The notes: generated by a model not told the origin, from the letters alone. A stretch of DNA of 15,386 nucleotides from Anaerolineae bacterium (GCA_020851855.1 JADZBY010000359.1:1-15386), one strand, 5' to 3'. Positions 8,530 to 15,176 are shown, counted from the stretch's first letter. Numbers and translations: made by a program.

Positions 8530-9084
8530 TCACGTACCCTCGGCCAGGGAGAGGTACATCGGCGGGACGCGTTCCACCAACCATACCCCGTTATCGGAGC
8601 AGTAGAAGGTGTGCCCGTCCGCGTGCATACGCGCCGCATCCACCGCGAAGACTACAGGATTCCCATGGCGACGGCCCACCTTCTCGGCGGTTTGTGAGTC
8701 TGCCGAGAGGTGTACATGCTGGCGCTGCATTTTCAGCAAGCCCATGTGCTGGATGGCATCCACCGACTGCTGACCCGTACCATGATACAGCACAGGCGGT
8801 GGTCTTTGCGGTTCAAGCTGAAGATCCACTGCCACGCTATGCCCCTGGCTGGCGCGAATGCGAGTGCCTGACGCATCAAATGAAAAACGCCGCTTGTCGT
8901 TCTGAGCAACCACTGCCTCGAGTTCGGCGCGTGTCAGGGCCATGCCATGGCGCTGGCAGGCCTCCAGCAGCGTGTCTATGCTGACCCAACCACCGGGTGC
9001 TAGCGTTAAGCCCAAGCGCTCCGGTCGATGACGCAAGTGCTTTGCCAGGTACTTGCTGAGCTGGATGAGACGCTTGCGGTCCAC
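8530..9084 (-). CDS. kptA: RNA 2'-phosphotransferase, Tpt1/KptA family
   Basis: KptA/Tpt1 removes an internal RNA 2'-phosphate using NAD+, leaving ADP-ribose 1'',2''-cyclic phosphate and nicotinamide. The 184-residue product is the normal length. It has an N-terminal winged-helix lobe with LRHRPERLGLTL (R18, H19), then NDKRRF and RIRASQGHSV at 62-83. The C-terminal NAD+-binding lobe carries LYHGT (99-103), RQHVHLS (121-127), VGRRHG and NGVWLVERVPP. The conserved Arg-His-Arg-Arg set known for the family is therefore visible. The start is GTG at 9084, after GAGGGG. It converges on the GH32 gene with an 80-base gap and stands alone. In bacteria the natural substrate is uncertain, since tRNA splicing of the fungal kind is absent; RNA repair or ADP-ribosylation of RNA ends are proposed roles. 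Confidence 0.95.
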   Translation of the reverse strand: MDRKRLIQLSKYLAKHLRHRPERLGLTLAPGGWVSIDTLLEACQRHGMALTRAELEAVVAQNDKRRFSFDASGTRIRASQGHSVAVDLQLEPQRPPPVLYHGTGQQSVDAIQHMGLLKMQRQHVHLSADSQTAEKVGRRHGNPVVFAVDAARMHADGHTFYCSDNGVWLVERVPPMYLSLAEGT

Positions 9085-9573
9085 AGATCCCCTCGAGATG
9101 CCCTTACACTGCAGTGGCTATAGGATCGTTGATGAAAGGTATTTTACTCCTGTAGCGGGCAAGTCGTAGCCTCGTACCTCGACACTGATGCCCTGTAGGC
9201 CAGCATAACTGTGCCGCACGAGGATCACGGCTACAACTCACGTGGAAATGGCCCATCTACCTAGGCTCGTCTCTCGGCAGGCGCCGGAGTTGAGACGACA
9301 CTGGCGCGGAAGTCACGAACACAGACTATGGAATGGCGTTGCCGACGGGTAATTGATGAGGAGAGGGTGTTTGCGAGAACGGAAACTCGGAAGCTGTCGA
9401 TATCTGGGGGACACATTGATGTACAATGGGGACAGCCGCCTCAACGCACACATGGCCCCGAAGGAAGATGGAGGCGCGCTGTCGACGGGGAATATCCGCT
9501 CCCAGTCGGTTATGTAACAAACTATATAACCAACGCATTAGCGCGCCTAACGTACCAAGTTAAGTATACCGTT
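9085..9573. other. Gene-poor region between kptA and the HTH gene
   Basis: This 489-base stretch has no convincing protein-coding gene. It must hold the kptA promoter on the minus strand, but I cannot place -35 and -10 boxes with confidence. A perfect 10-bp palindrome, CACTGCAGTG, lies at 9107-9116, just upstream of kptA. A 32-codon open frame at 9419-9517 (+) has a GGGGGA seven bases before its ATG and could be a leader peptide. The right end is AT-rich and carries the half-site cluster listed separately. The frame of the downstream HTH gene is open back to an ATG at 9328, but composition and lack of a ribosome binding site do not support coding there. Confidence 0.5.
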
Positions 9574-9574
9574 A
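9508..9574 (+). promoter_or_regulatory. Cluster of GTTA/TAAC half-sites, candidate operator
   Basis: GGTTATGTA (9508-9516) and TATATAACC (9523-9531) form an imperfect inverted repeat, eight of nine positions, around six bases. Further TAAC or GTTA tetramers lie at 9515, 9548, 9559 and 9571, making six in 67 bases, in an AT-rich patch immediately before the likely start of the HTH gene. This looks like a binding region for a dimeric regulator, possibly the HTH protein itself. Function is inferred. Confidence 0.4.
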
Positions 9575-9822
9575 TGCCCCTATGGGGCTTACGCCGTCAC
9601 CGAGTATACAGCCTTGAAGCCTGCGCGAAGAAGGTCCTCCGTTGGCTCAGTGACACGCTTCCTGCGGCAACCAGCGACTATTACGGTCCCCATCCTAAAG
9701 CGCAACGCAATGAACTGATTCGTCAACGCTACACGAATGGCGAGAGTATCCCCAAGTTAGCGATCGCGTTCGACCTCTCGCGAGCGCGCATTCACCAGAT
9801 TCTACACGGACTGCGAAACTGA
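9574..9822 (+). CDS. Small helix-turn-helix protein
   Basis: The product is 82 residues from the ATG at 9574. The first 40 residues are basic and not recognisable. The C-terminal half, from about residue 43, reads KAQRNELIRQRYTNGESIP then LAIAFDLSRARIHQILHG. This fits a resolvase/sigma-region-4-like helix-turn-helix, with the recognition helix around SRARIHQILHG. A DNA-binding role is therefore likely, but a specific family is not clear. The start is uncertain: no Shine-Dalgarno precedes 9574, and the frame stays open to 9328, which would give 164 residues. I prefer the short form because the upstream part overlaps an operator-like repeat cluster and lacks protein-like composition. A strong hairpin follows 38 bases after the stop. 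Confidence 0.55.
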   Translation: MPLWGLRRHRVYSLEACAKKVLRWLSDTLPAATSDYYGPHPKAQRNELIRQRYTNGESIPKLAIAFDLSRARIHQILHGLRN

Positions 9823-9860
9823 CGCCATAGTCACAGCTCTCGCAAATCGAGTCCCAGGTT

Positions 9861-9895
9861 ACGCGCCGCGCTGCCACCATGGTGACGCGGCGCGT
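9861..9895. terminator. Strong hairpin between convergent HTH and TIR genes
   Basis: ACGCGCCGCG (9861-9870) pairs perfectly with CGCGGCGCGT (9886-9895). The 15-base loop contains a second palindrome, CACCATGGTG. The element lies between two convergent stops (9822 and 9921), so it is well placed as a bidirectional terminator. No long T-run follows on either strand, so it may instead block or stabilise transcript ends. Confidence 0.55.
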
Positions 9896-9920
9896 TCGTC
9901 ACGATATGGACCGTTGGAGC

Positions 9921-10439
9921 CTAGAGTGCAGTTGTGCTCTGTGCCTTCCACACGGGCCCCGTCCCGAACCTGTCGATCAGAATATCGATCGCTAACTCAG
10001 CTTGTGCATGCGTCGTGTACGGCAGGCACGCAACGTTGTATTTCGCCAGGAGGGTTGCCACTTTAGCGTTCGGCTCTTCGAGGCACAGCATAGATATCAG
10101 CCGGTTTTCATCTCCGTATCTCGCACTGACTTCGCTTGCTCGATCCTCCCAGACGAATAGTTCTGTGAGCATGTCGCGCCTCAGATGCGCCCAGTGGTGC
10201 GACACGATAAAGAGCACGTACCACGCGTCTTTGGCCCACGCTTTAAGCGTGACAGTGTGGCCGGTACCCTCTCCATGGCGCTCATTATCCCCAAAGTCAA
10301 AGCTGACATCTGGAGCCCTGAAAGGCAAGCGCTCCCGGAAATGGCCCGTTATTGCGTCTGCAACCCTCTTGTCCTGTTCGCAATAGGCAATGTAGATGAT
10401 TGGGGAGTCTTGTTCTCCAGGCATATGTTTTGCAGGCAT
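9921..10439 (-). CDS. Small TIR-like domain protein
   Basis: The product is 172 residues from the ATG at 10439, chosen because GAGG precedes it by six bases; an ATG seven codons upstream has no such site. After a short N-terminal tail the sequence follows the TIR pattern. Strand A and helix A are IIYIAYCEQDKRVADAI (14-30). VSFDFGD lies at 45-51. Strand D is WYVLFIVS (73-80), followed by HHWAHLRRDMLTELFVW, which resembles the TIR block ending in the catalytic Glu (E93 here). A final strand RLISMLCLEE follows. TIR domains hydrolyse NAD+ or make signalling cyclic ADP-ribose, commonly in anti-phage defence; others are adaptors. No partner sensor domain or membrane segment is present. The match is by pattern only, and the catalytic role of E93 is a guess. 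Confidence 0.5.
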   Translation of the reverse strand: MPAKHMPGEQDSPIIYIAYCEQDKRVADAITGHFRERLPFRAPDVSFDFGDNERHGEGTGHTVTLKAWAKDAWYVLFIVSHHWAHLRRDMLTELFVWEDRASEVSARYGDENRLISMLCLEEPNAKVATLLAKYNVACLPYTTHAQAELAIDILIDRFGTGPVWKAQSTTAL

Positions 10440-10570
10440 AGCTGACCTCAAATCAGGCATACCGGTGCTGTTCCAACGAGAACACTTCCCTGGATAACGA
10501 CTGACTGCATAAGCTCACGTCGCGCGCAGCTTGGCTTTTTCTCTTCGCCTGGCAAAGCAAGCCATATCAC

Positions 10571-11824
10571 TCAAGCTAGTTTTTCCTGAGGGTGCCTCGG
10601 CCCCAGAAGGGCGCGCGCGGTATGCCACGCGGCTGGGACAGTCATCCATAGCAGCAGGATCATCAGCACCGTAGATGTCAGACACCAGACGCAACTTGCA
10701 CCGATCACGAATGGCTCAAGAAACGTGAGGTATGTTGAGAACCCGACACCGACGAGGGCCATGGCAAACAGAGCCATAGCGAGCCATGATTGCCTGGAAA
10801 CGCGGTAATTGATAGACAGTAACAGCATACTCGCATATCCTGCGATGCCGATCACGCCAATTGGAATTCCCCAGAGTCGAGCGTAAGGGCTTTGCTGAAC
10901 AGTATTGCAGTCGCCGACGATGCCGCAAACCGCCTCGGACAGCGTGACTTCGACGTAGGCCAGATAGCCAGCAACGAACAAGCCAGCCAGCGCAGTCAGA
11001 GGGAAAAACCAGTCAGGAACTTGCCTGGCGGACTGCCTCCTGATCATGACGATGGCAAGCGTCAAGAAGATCAGAAAAACAATCGCGGCGACTGATCCGA
11101 CAAGCACATTCCCTGCGCTGCCCAAGAGCAGTGAGGCGGTCAGAACGGCGCCGAGCAGCACAGCAAGGAACTGAATGACCCTCCCCAACCTGCCGCTCAG
11201 CATTCCAAGCAGCGCTGCGTCGCGCCAAGCGATGGCTCCCAAGGCGGCAGTCATAACCATAGCCAGACTGAGTGCTCCGCCCACTAAGGTGACCACTGCG
11301 ATGACATTTGCAGGATCGTCAAAAACGCTACGCGTTGGAGCGGCGACAGCGTCCGTATAGGTGGACTCGGTCGAGGGGGATGGGGAGGGTTGTGGTACGA
11401 CTGAGGCAAAAAGCGACTCTATCCCAGGGATAGGAGGCATCGGAATACCGCCCGCCTCTAGCCCTGCCCGGATCATTCCTGGAGCACGGCCCGGGATATC
11501 CATAGAGCCAACAAGCACTTCCGTGCCGAGAATCAGCATCGGAACCCCGTTCGAGGAGATGTCAAGCTCCCGTATGGTAGCCCGCATGAGAGCTACACCT
11601 TCGGGCTGTGTGACATCTATGAACAGGACTTGGAGCCGCTCACCGAACTCGGCCTCAATCGCAGGCCAGTGGTTGTTGATGACTTCATGACAGTGTGGGC
11701 AGCTCGGTGAATAGAAGAACAGCCCATATGCGACAGGCTGCTGGGCACGCACGACGAGTGGAACCACCAGGAGCAGGGCGATGAGCCCTGCTCCGAGCTT
11801 CAGACGGCGGAAGAGTTGTGTCAA
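10571..11824 (-). CDS. Membrane thiol oxidoreductase: thioredoxin-like domain fused to VKOR
   Basis: The product is 417 residues from a TTG at 11824, chosen for GGGGAG seven bases upstream and because it puts a signal-anchor helix (10-27) at the N-terminus. A thioredoxin-like domain follows, with active site SPSCPHC (C42, C45), GVPML containing the cis-proline (P95), and an end near 135. A Pro/Ser/Thr-rich linker (142-166) leads to three extra helices (about 172-260) of unknown type. The rest is a four-helix VKOR domain with loop cysteines C300 and C306, GIPIGVIGIAGY, and quinone-side CVWC (C378, C381). VKOR homologues re-oxidise a DsbA-like partner and pass electrons to quinone, so this protein could make disulfides outside the membrane on its own. 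It is last in the arsenic cluster, 124 bases after the ACR3 gene. Confidence 0.88.
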   Translation of the reverse strand: MTQLFRRLKLGAGLIALLLVVPLVVRAQQPVAYGLFFYSPSCPHCHEVINNHWPAIEAEFGERLQVLFIDVTQPEGVALMRATIRELDISSNGVPMLILGTEVLVGSMDIPGRAPGMIRAGLEAGGIPMPPIPGIESLFASVVPQPSPSPSTESTYTDAVAAPTRSVFDDPANVIAVVTLVGGALSLAMVMTAALGAIAWRDAALLGMLSGRLGRVIQFLAVLLGAVLTASLLLGSAGNVLVGSVAAIVFLIFLTLAIVMIRRQSARQVPDWFFPLTALAGLFVAGYLAYVEVTLSEAVCGIVGDCNTVQQSPYARLWGIPIGVIGIAGYASMLLLSINYRVSRQSWLAMALFAMALVGVGFSTYLTFLEPFVIGASCVWCLTSTVLMILLLWMTVPAAWHTARALLGPRHPQEKLA

Positions 11825-11948
11825 GGCAGGTCTCCCCTTCTTGCATCTCGTTGACGGCAACATAAGCGGTTCAGGTACAGCTTCTCCGCCCGCGCTTAGG
11901 CGCGTTGGGCAGACACAACCGTGTGCGACTGATCCCACTCAGCAGCTC

Positions 11949-13082
11949 TTAGTCTGCAGCCGGTTCAGCCTGAGGTTGTTCAGCCGGCGATGTCCAGAGT
12001 GGATCGCGCGGGTACAGCTTGCGGCCCAACCAGAGTGAGACATAGACCAGCCCGACCAGAACCGGAACTTCAACTAGTGGTCCGACCACTGTTGCCAGCG
12101 CCTCACCCGACGCCAAGCCAAATACACCGATGGCAACGGCGATCGCCAGCTCGAAGTTGTTGCTGGCTGCAGTGAACGAGATCGTGGCCGTATCAGAATA
12201 CGAGAACTTGAGCAGGTACGACACGGCAAAAGAGATCGCGAACATGATGCCGAAGTAGAGCAGCAGCGGAAGCGCGATTCTCACCACATCCATCGGTCGT
12301 TCGAGGATGACTTCGCCTTTGAGCGAGAACATCATCACGATGGTGAACAGCAGGCCAATGATCGCTGTCGGGCCAAGGCGGGGAATGAACTTCGTCTCAT
12401 ACCACTCATTGCCTTTGAGGCGGCTCAGAACTAAACGTGTAAGGAATCCTGCTGCCAACGGAACACCCAGGAAGATGAGTACGCTCTTCGCGATGTCCCC
12501 CATCGAGATATTCAGAGCGATGCTTTGTGTACCCAATAGACCTGGAACGATAGTCAAGTAGAAATAGCCCAAGATCGTGTACATAACGATCTGGAAAAGC
12601 GAGTTGATAGCGACCAGCACTGCCGCATACTCGTTATCGCCGCAGGCCAGCATGTTCCAGATCAACACCATCGCGATGCACCGCGCCAGGCCGACAATGA
12701 TCAACCCGGTGCGATACTCAGGATAATCAGGCAGCATGACCCAGGCAAGCACAAACATCAAGGCAGGGCCCACAATCCAGTTCAAGAACAGGGACGTGGC
12801 GGACATCTTCCAGTTGCCCATCACTGCCGGGATCTTGCTATAGTTCACTTTGGCCAGAACCGGATACATCATCCATAGCAACCCGATGGCAATAGGCAGT
12901 GAAACGGTGTCCAGTTTGAACGAGTCCAGTGCTGGTGCCAGGCCGGGAATCACTTTTCCCAGCCCGATACCAATGGCCATGGCAACGAAAATCCACACAG
13001 GCAGTAGGCGATCCAGCACAGAAAGCCGCCCGAGTACGTTGCGGCCCGGCCCAGTAGCAATGCTGGTGGTTTGAGAAGTCAC
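11949..13082 (-). CDS. Arsenite efflux permease, ACR3 family
   Basis: This 377-residue membrane transporter exports arsenite (As(III)) from the cytoplasm by proton exchange. The GTG start at 13082 follows CGGAGG at seven to eight bases. About ten hydrophobic helices are visible, beginning at LLPVWIFVAMAIGIGLG. The family signature GLARCIAMVLIWNMLACGDN carries the conserved transport cysteine, C135 here. A second conserved element, VVGPLVEVPVLVGLVYV, carries E338. The repeat-specific segment FTAASNNFELAIAVAIGVFG is also present. ACR3 is often called ArsB in annotations, but it is unrelated to the E. coli ArsB fold. The gene lies downstream of the ArsR, thioredoxin-like and Usp genes on the same strand, as expected for an ArsR-controlled resistance operon. 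Confidence 0.97.
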   Translation of the reverse strand: MTSQTTSIATGPGRNVLGRLSVLDRLLPVWIFVAMAIGIGLGKVIPGLAPALDSFKLDTVSLPIAIGLLWMMYPVLAKVNYSKIPAVMGNWKMSATSLFLNWIVGPALMFVLAWVMLPDYPEYRTGLIIVGLARCIAMVLIWNMLACGDNEYAAVLVAINSLFQIVMYTILGYFYLTIVPGLLGTQSIALNISMGDIAKSVLIFLGVPLAAGFLTRLVLSRLKGNEWYETKFIPRLGPTAIIGLLFTIVMMFSLKGEVILERPMDVVRIALPLLLYFGIMFAISFAVSYLLKFSYSDTATISFTAASNNFELAIAVAIGVFGLASGEALATVVGPLVEVPVLVGLVYVSLWLGRKLYPRDPLWTSPAEQPQAEPAAD

Positions 13083-13108
13083 GATATTGCCTCCGTATTG
13101 GATTGCAT

Positions 13109-13330
13109 TCAGTTTCGATCGAAACGGTGTTGGACCGGATTCACCCGAAGAAGAACCCTATTCCCGCGGAGTTCCTTTGTCCCCTGTCCGTTGCCGAAGA
13201 TAGCCGCGAGGCGCGCGTCCAACCGTCTCATGGGCAAAGAACGGTGTATTCCCACACGACTCAGCGGCTCAGCAACGATAATGATGCCGCCGTCGTAATC
13301 AAACAGGTTGAGGTCCTTTATCCTGAACAT
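13109..13330 (-). CDS. Possible small protein between Usp and ACR3 genes
   Basis: A 73-residue frame opens with an ATG overlapping the last 13 bases of the Usp gene and stops 26 bases before the ACR3 start. It therefore fills an otherwise unexplained 235-base gap in the same direction. The start lacks a ribosome binding site, but overlap with the Usp stop would permit translational coupling. The N-terminal half (FRIKDLNLFDYDGGIIIVAEPLSRVGIH) has acceptable codon use. The C-terminal half is arginine-rich, and I recognise no family. It could equally be a chance frame in a leader region, and I rate that as somewhat more likely. Confidence 0.3.
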   Translation of the reverse strand: MFRIKDLNLFDYDGGIIIVAEPLSRVGIHRSLPMRRLDARLAAIFGNGQGTKELRGNRVLLRVNPVQHRFDRN

Positions 13331-14208
13331 GGAATTGCTAGCACAGGACAGCGCGCAAGACGAATAACGTTTTCGGCCGTACTTCCGGCCAAGATTTCCT
13401 GGATAGCGCTTCGACCACGGGTGCCGATGACTAGCAATGAGACCTCTTCCTCTTCGGAAGCTCGTACGATCTCACGCACAGGATGGCCATGGCGCAACAT
13501 CAGCCGAGACCCAATGCCTTTCAACGACAATGCCCGCGACATCTGCTTAAGGCGTTCCGTGTCTTCGAGATCAAACACGGATAGTTGCTCACTTGAGATG
13601 TGCCTTAGGGCGCGCTCATCCTGTACGTGCAATAAAACAACTTCCTCTACCCCACACGATTTGAGCTGTCTGACAATTTGGAACACCCTGGTTGCACATT
13701 CGGAAAAATCGGTCGGGTGCAGAATATGACTAAAGGCGCCACTGCAGATCCCCTTGCACTTTACGTGTCCCATGTCCCGCACGACATTCGCTTTGAGGAC
13801 CAGAACCGGAACTGCCGACTGGCGGAGCACCGAATACGCTGTACTGCCCAGGAGCAATTCCTCGCTCAATGTCTTTCCTTGCGCGCCCACCACAATGAGA
13901 TCAACACGTTCTTCTGTAGCCACTTTCACAATTTGCTCAGAGACTGACCCATACTCAATGCGTGAGTTAACCCGCAGATCATGTCCTTCTAGCGCCATCT
14001 GGGCTATGTTGAGTTGTTCCTGGATGCTCCACCTGACCCGGTTCAGGGATTCTTGATTGATGGTCTCGGGCATCGGCACATCGTTGCTGCGGATGACGTT
14101 TACCAGGACCACCATACCAACACCGATCGCCTTCAAATCAGGCAGACAGGCGAAAACGGTGTTGGCGTAGGCGGAGAAGTCCGTTGGGAACAAGACCTTA
14201 CCAAACAC
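13318..14208 (-). CDS. Tandem universal stress protein (two UspA domains)
   Basis: The product is 296 residues from the GTG at 14208, which follows GGGGA at seven bases. Two UspA domains occupy about 1-140 and 157-296. Each begins with the PTDFS strand (residues 8-12 and 165-169). Each ends with the ATP-binding loop: GAQGKTLSEELLLGST at 108-123 and GTRGRSAIQEILAGST at 262-277, both fitting the G-2X-G-9X-G(S/T) rule. Both halves should therefore bind nucleotide. The second half is rich in cysteine (C151, C155, C171, C185, C287, C294), which could make it responsive to thiol-reactive metalloids; that is inference. Universal stress proteins act in the cytoplasm as stress sensors of poorly defined mechanism. 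It lies between the thioredoxin-like gene (161 bases upstream) and ACR3. Confidence 0.95.
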   Translation of the reverse strand: MFGKVLFPTDFSAYANTVFACLPDLKAIGVGMVVLVNVIRSNDVPMPETINQESLNRVRWSIQEQLNIAQMALEGHDLRVNSRIEYGSVSEQIVKVATEERVDLIVVGAQGKTLSEELLLGSTAYSVLRQSAVPVLVLKANVVRDMGHVKCKGICSGAFSHILHPTDFSECATRVFQIVRQLKSCGVEEVVLLHVQDERALRHISSEQLSVFDLEDTERLKQMSRALSLKGIGSRLMLRHGHPVREIVRASEEEEVSLLVIGTRGRSAIQEILAGSTAENVIRLARCPVLAIPCSG

Positions 14209-14369
14209 AGCGCTATCCCCAGCTCTGCTTCATAAACGCAGCCGGTCGATGGACCAGTCCAAAATCGCGGATCATCCTCGGCCCTGGCAATCGATAGACC
14301 ATCACTACATTTAACTCGTGGAATGGTGCACTGGCGCGAAAACACGGCACGTAGGCAGAACAAGTGGTG

Positions 14370-14621
14370 TTAGTCAGCGGTATTTGCGCCCTCTTTTGCC
14401 CATTCCTTGATACGTACACAAGGAGGAATTCTTCCACACGAGACAACCCTCTCGTTGATGACCAGTGCCGGTATGCTCATAACACCGTAAGACACGATAT
14501 CCGCGCCGTGGATGATCTTCATCTCATAAGCGATGCCTTCGGCATCCAGCGCGGCACGCGTCTCTGCTTCCAGGCGTTTGCAGTGCGGGCAGCCAACGCC
14601 GAGAATCTTGACGTTGAGCAT
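14370..14621 (-). CDS. Small thioredoxin-like redox-active disulfide protein
   Basis: This 83-residue cytoplasmic protein belongs to the short thioredoxin-like family often annotated as redox-active disulfide protein 2, common next to ArsR and arsenical permeases. The active site is GVGCPHC (C11, C14) immediately after strand 1. GVMSIPALVINERVV follows, with the cis-proline at P51. Where relatives usually have VVSAGKVPS, this protein has SCGRIPPC, adding C62 and C68 as a second cysteine pair. That pair could form a resolving disulfide or bind As(III). The ATG at 14621 is 12 bases after the arsR stop, with AAGGG about nine bases upstream, so the two genes are co-transcribed. Confidence 0.92.
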   Translation of the reverse strand: MLNVKILGVGCPHCKRLEAETRAALDAEGIAYEMKIIHGADIVSYGVMSIPALVINERVVSCGRIPPCVRIKEWAKEGANTAD

Positions 14622-14633
14622 AGGTCGATACCC

Positions 14634-14957
14634 TTAATCTGGCCTTGGCGTCGAGGACGGGGGGCTATGCCCGGCGCCCCTCGGCATAGACGGTCCGAAT
14701 ATCAGGCTCAGTAACTCGGTCAGCAGCGGATCGGCAAGTCCATAGTAAGCCTTTCGCCCTCTGCGATGGCAGCGGACAAGCATAGAACCTCGGAGAACGC
14801 TCAACTGCCCCGAGACATATGCCTGCTCCTTATTCAAGGCGGCGACAATGCAGCAGACGCACATCTCCCCTTCACGCAGCAGATCGAGGATCTGCAGCCT
14901 GACAGGATGTGCAAGCGCCCTGAGATACTCGGCCCGATACTCGTACCGCTGGTCCAT
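14634..14957 (-). CDS. arsR: ArsR/SmtB-family metalloid-responsive repressor
   Basis: This 107-residue winged-helix repressor is first in the minus-strand cluster. It has the ArsR fold: ALAHPVRLQILDLLREGEMCVC at 14-35, a recognition helix around EQAYVSGQLSVLRGSMLV (44-61), and the wing CHRRGRKAYYGLAD (63-76). The EMCVCC segment (C33, C35, C36) sits where E. coli ArsR has its ELCVC As(III) site, so arsenite sensing is likely. C63 could supply an extra ligand. The C-terminus beyond residue 88 is a disordered Pro/Ser-rich tail. The start has only a weak ribosome binding site. By family behaviour it should repress its own operon until As(III) binds, and the AT-rich repeat just upstream is the likely target. 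Confidence 0.94.
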   Translation of the reverse strand: MDQRYEYRAEYLRALAHPVRLQILDLLREGEMCVCCIVAALNKEQAYVSGQLSVLRGSMLVRCHRRGRKAYYGLADPLLTELLSLIFGPSMPRGAGHSPPSSTPRPD

Positions 14958-14964
14958 AGCAATA

Positions 14965-14998
14965 CTTCATATTCATAAACCCGAATGTATTCTATCAG
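14965..14998 (-). promoter_or_regulatory. Candidate ArsR operator/promoter
   Basis: This AT-rich patch lies 8-41 bases before the arsR start, in otherwise GC-rich DNA. It carries ATTC and GAAT half-sites: ATTCATAAACCCGAAT (14971-14986) and GAATGTATTC (14983-14992). It resembles the imperfect ATTC/GAAT inverted repeats bound by many ArsR/SmtB proteins. On the minus strand TAGAAT could be a -10 box, but I find no good -35 partner. Confidence 0.45.
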
Positions 14999-15111
14999 TG
15001 GGTAGATGGAAGAAGCAGTGCAAGATGTCATGAGTTCTCTGTGACTTATTTCAACGGGACACTATCCGGGGGAGGCTCAAGCCGATGATGTCAGGGAACA
15101 CCGTCGGCGAA

Positions 15112-15165
15112 GTCTGGTGGAGCGGCAGCGCGCCACCCCACCAGACGTGGACCACCAGACATGGA
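15112..15165 (-). repeat. Hairpin with duplicated arm downstream of molybdoenzyme gene
   Basis: CCACCAGACGTGGA (15138-15151) is followed directly by CCACCAGACATGGA (15152-15165), a 14-base tandem repeat with one difference. GTCTGGTGG at 15112-15120 is the exact inverse of the CCACCAGAC in both copies, so two alternative 9-bp hairpins are possible. The element lies 12 bases past the stop of the molybdoenzyme gene (minus strand) and may end or protect its transcript. There is no T-run. Confidence 0.5.
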
Positions 15166-15176
15166 CCTTAGGAGGA

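Noticed and set aside
8450..8540. Terminator between the GH32 gene and kptA
   Set aside because: Only a 6-bp TACGTG/CACGTA pairing overlapping the kptA stop, with no T-run.
8373..8984. 203-codon plus-strand frame after the GH32 gene
   Set aside because: Antisense to kptA, whose protein is clearly recognisable.
9328..9573. Longer form of the HTH protein
   Set aside because: No ribosome binding site, no recognisable sequence, and overlap with an AT-rich operator-like cluster.
11825..11938. GTG at 11938 as the start of the Trx-VKOR protein
   Set aside because: It adds 38 non-conserved residues before the signal-anchor; the TTG at 11824 has GGGGAG at good spacing.
13103..13729. 208-codon plus-strand frame
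   Set aside because: Antisense to the Usp gene; serine- and arginine-rich shadow.
14209..14369. Small coding remnant between the Usp and thioredoxin-like genes
   Set aside because: A frame crosses the gap, but it starts inside the thioredoxin-like gene and shows no ribosome binding site or known motif.
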